64,000 nucleotides of DNA from Xanthomonas sp. CFBP 8443. Its GTDB lineage: Bacteria > Pseudomonadota > Gammaproteobacteria > Xanthomonadales > Xanthomonadaceae. A program made the position numbers and the translations under genes. The DNA lies in contig NZ_CP102592.1 in the NCBI RefSeq assembly GCF_025666195.1, positions 3,472,001 through 3,536,000 of the forward strand, written 5' to 3'. This document shows positions 61,681 to 64,000 of this stretch, piece by piece; the stretch's first letter is position 1; each line of letters opens with the position of its first letter. Under the pieces are notes generated by a model. It was not told the origin of the DNA. It ran no database searches and was given only the letters and a program-made list of their open reading frames with translations.

Positions 61681-61696
61681 AACAATTCGCATTTGC
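61678..61696. promoter_or_regulatory. Candidate Fur box of the siderophore receptor
   Basis: GCAAACAATTCGCATTTGC, 19 bases with GCAAA/TTTGC ends, resembles a Fur-box. It overlaps the previous palindrome by three bases. Iron repression of a TonB-dependent siderophore receptor would fit. Confidence 0.45.
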
Positions 61697-61838
61697 GCGG
61701 AAATAGGCGGAATGTCCACGTCAAAGTGACCAGCGGCGACCCGCCATCTGGTCACCCCGACCTTGCGTACGACCTGCCCTCCGGGCACGGCTGCGTGCGC
61801 TGCGGACCACCCTTTCTTCCTGCATAGCCGAACCGTCC

Positions 61839-64000
61839 ATGACCTCTCCGATCAAGAGCCGCAAGCACGCCGTTTCTCGCCAGGTGTCCGCGCAGACCCT
61901 CACCGCCGCCGCGCTGCTGGGCGGGCTGAGCCTGCTGTCCTCCCACGCGCTCGCCGCCGATGCCGCGGCCGACCAGCCGACCACCCTCGGCAAGGTCGAC
62001 GTCGAGGCGCAGCGCGCCAAGCGCTACCTGGTGGAAGCGCCGGCCTCGCCCAAGTTCACCCAGCCGCTGATCGACACCCCGCAGACGATCAACGTGATCA
62101 GCAAGGACCTGTTCAACGAGCAGGGCGCCACCACGCTCACCGAGGCGCTGCGCAACAGCCCCGGCGTGGGCACCTTCTACGTCGGCGAGAACGGCAACAC
62201 CACCACCGGCGATGCGATCTACATGCGCGGCTTCGACAGCTCCAGCAGCATCTTCGTCGACGGCGTGCGCGACCTGGGCTCGATCTCGCGCGACGTGTTC
62301 AACATCGAGCAGATCGAAGTCGCCAAGGGCCCGGCCGGCACCGACAACGGCCGCAGCGCGCCGACCGGCGCGATCAATCTGGTGACCAAGGAGGCGAACC
62401 TGACCGACTCGGTCAGCGGCGCGCTGTCCGGCGGCACCGACGACCAGCGCCGCGTGACCGCGGACTGGAACCAGACCCTGGGCGCCAGCAGCGCGCTGCG
62501 GGTGAACGTGGTGGGCCAGGACAGCGACGCGATCGGCCGCGACCAGGTCAACAACAAGCGCTGGGGCCTGGCCACCTCGCTGGCGTTCGGCCTGGGCAGC
62601 GACACCCGCTATTTCCTCGACCTGCTGTACGTGAAGCAGGACAACGTGCCCGACGGCGGCGTGGCGACCATCGGCCTGCCCGGCTACTCCTCGCCAGACC
62701 CCGCGCGTCCGTGGCTGTCCACCGCCCCGCGCGTGGACAGCGAGAACTTCTACGGCACCCGCTACGACCATGACGACGTGACCGCGAAGATGGCGACCTT
62801 CCGCTTCGAGCACGACTTCTCCGACACGGTCAAGCTGACCAATACCGCGCGCTGGGGCCGCAACGAGCAGGACTACCTGCTGTTCGCGTTCATGCCCAAC
62901 ACCGCCAACCTGCGCACGCCGAACCCGGCCGACACCTCGACCTGGACGGTGACGCGCAGCCTGCCCACCTTCAAGGACCAGCAGTACACCATCGTCACCG
63001 ACCAGCTGAACCTGCGCGTGGACTTCGCCACCGGCGCGGTGCAGCACAACCTCAGCACCGGCGTGGAAGCCACGCGCGAGGAACTGGAGAGCTGGGGCCA
63101 CAACATCGTCGACCGCGCCGCCTGGCTGGCCGCCAACCCGGCCAACCTGTACGCCCCGGACTGGAACACCACGCCGCTGGTCACCGCGCGCAACGGCGCG
63201 CACAGCAAGGGCACTACCACCACGTTCTCGGCCTACGCCTTCGACACGCTGAAGTTCGGCGACAGCTTCCTGGTCACCGCCGGGGTGCGCGCGGACCGCT
63301 ACAAGACCGACTTCGACAGCCTGACCTGCACCACCGCCACCTCCACCGCGGTGCCCTGCACCACCGCGGTCGGCGTGGACGCGGACATCTCCGATACGCT
63401 GTTCAGCTGGAAGCTCGGCGCGGTCTACAAGGCGGCCGAGAACGTCAGCCTGTACGCCAACTATGCGATCTCGCAGCAGCCTCCCGGCGGCAGCGCGCTG
63501 GAGCTGAGCGCCTCGGCCAACAACGCCAACAACCCGCGCTTCGATCCGCAGAAGGCCAAGACCGCCGAAATCGGCACCAAGTGGAACTTCCTGGACGACG
63601 GCCTGTTCGTGACCATGGCGCTGTTCCAGACCGACGTCAGCAACGAAATCGCACAGGGCAGCGACGGGCTCTATTACCAGACCGGCGAGAAGCGGGTGAA
63701 GGGCGTGGAGCTGTCGGCGGTCGGCAAGATCAGCGACAACTGGGCGATCTCCACCGGCTACACCAAGCTCGACGCGCAGGTGCTGGAAGGCGCCAAGGTG
63801 TCGCAGGACGGCAGCACCGACCTGGCCTATACGCCGGACAGCGCGTTCACCGCGTGGACCACCTACACCCTGCCGTTCGGCCTGACCGTCGGCGGCGGCG
63901 CCCGCTACTCCGGCGAGATGAAGCGCGGCACCGACGGCGCGGTCGGCACGCCGGCGTTCGTCAAGTCGTATACCGTATGGGACGCGGTCGTGACCTATCC
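61839..64000 (+). CDS. TonB-dependent siderophore receptor (partial, cut by window end)
   Basis: Outer-membrane receptor for ferric siderophores; 720 residues are visible, the C-terminus lies beyond the window. A long signal (MTSPIKSRKHAV ... LAADAAAD) is followed by the TonB-box region and the plug domain (IDTPQTINVISKDLFNEQGATTLTEALRNSPGV, IYMRGFDSSSSIFVDGVRDLG, IEQIEVAKGPAGTDNGRSAPTGAINLVTK), then barrel strands with long loops. It resembles catecholate receptors of the Fiu type. Upstream are a palindrome and a possible Fur box, so iron control is likely. The siderophore is unknown. Confidence 0.92.
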   Translation, partial: MTSPIKSRKHAVSRQVSAQTLTAAALLGGLSLLSSHALAADAAADQPTTLGKVDVEAQRAKRYLVEAPASPKFTQPLIDTPQTINVISKDLFNEQGATTLTEALRNSPGVGTFYVGENGNTTTGDAIYMRGFDSSSSIFVDGVRDLGSISRDVFNIEQIEVAKGPAGTDNGRSAPTGAINLVTKEANLTDSVSGALSGGTDDQRRVTADWNQTLGASSALRVNVVGQDSDAIGRDQVNNKRWGLATSLAFGLGSDTRYFLDLLYVKQDNVPDGGVATIGLPGYSSPDPARPWLSTAPRVDSENFYGTRYDHDDVTAKMATFRFEHDFSDTVKLTNTARWGRNEQDYLLFAFMPNTANLRTPNPADTSTWTVTRSLPTFKDQQYTIVTDQLNLRVDFATGAVQHNLSTGVEATREELESWGHNIVDRAAWLAANPANLYAPDWNTTPLVTARNGAHSKGTTTTFSAYAFDTLKFGDSFLVTAGVRADRYKTDFDSLTCTTATSTAVPCTTAVGVDADISDTLFSWKLGAVYKAAENVSLYANYAISQQPPGGSALELSASANNANNPRFDPQKAKTAEIGTKWNFLDDGLFVTMALFQTDVSNEIAQGSDGLYYQTGEKRVKGVELSAVGKISDNWAISTGYTKLDAQVLEGAKVSQDGSTDLAYTPDSAFTAWTTYTLPFGLTVGGGARYSGEMKRGTDGAVGTPAFVKSYTVWDAVVTY

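Overview
The window is about 64 kb of high-GC chromosomal DNA from a gammaproteobacterium of the Xanthomonadaceae, most likely the genus Xanthomonas. The clues are the MurD2/MurL route for the peptidoglycan glutamate, the fused aspartokinase/diaminopimelate decarboxylase (lysAC), a lipase-type protein with a C-terminal domain of the Xanthomonas type IV secretion effectors (XVIPCD), a suf operon led by an Rrf2 regulator, and many GTAG-type REP palindromes. No rRNA, tRNA, CRISPR array, integrase or insertion sequence was seen. The species is not determined.

Layout. 1-7.7 kb: endonuclease V, two pirins, aquaporin Z, a small secreted protein, and the carbon-starvation transporter cstA with its YbdD partner, preceded by a threefold 200-bp tandem repeat. 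7.8-10.9 kb: a HAD phosphatase, then an ankyrin protein and an XVIPCD lipase that look like an immunity/effector pair of the bacteria-killing type IV secretion system. 11-25.5 kb: transport and peptide use, with a DUF819 membrane protein, an S9 peptidase, an OPT transporter, a POT transporter and a tandem pair of S9 peptidases. A low-GC membrane protein of possible foreign origin is set into this stretch. 25.7-28.3 kb: a MipA/OmpV protein, then a lipoprotein and a TetR regulator diverging from a clear palindrome.

28.4-38.2 kb holds the most coherent accessory system. Two converging operons are bounded by identical LacI-type operators (TGCAATCGATTGCA). They encode a LacI regulator, an MFS transporter, a Gfo/Idh/MocA oxidoreductase, three TIM-barrel isomerase/epimerase-like proteins, a cytochrome c, a DUF1080 protein, and a GMC oxidoreductase with its Tat-signal small subunit. 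Together they suggest periplasmic oxidation of a glycoside to its 3-keto form, cleavage without a classical glycosidase, uptake, and reduction back to the sugar.

38.6-64 kb is mostly housekeeping: ssb, a polyprenyl diphosphate synthase, a dienelactone hydrolase, the operon lysAC - small membrane protein - murL - murD2, a PhzF protein, a glycine-zipper protein, OsmC, an HU-like protein with a histone-H1-like tail, an envelope/peptidase trio, a PfpI/DJ-1 protein, a SET-domain protein, the operon rrf2-sufB-sufC-sufD-sufS-GNAT-Rieske, and the start of a TonB-dependent siderophore receptor cut by the window edge. Intergenic DNA is rich in REP palindromes and 7-8 bp tandem repeats. One such repeat lies in frame inside murD2, and a large triple-hairpin element sits between sufB and sufC.
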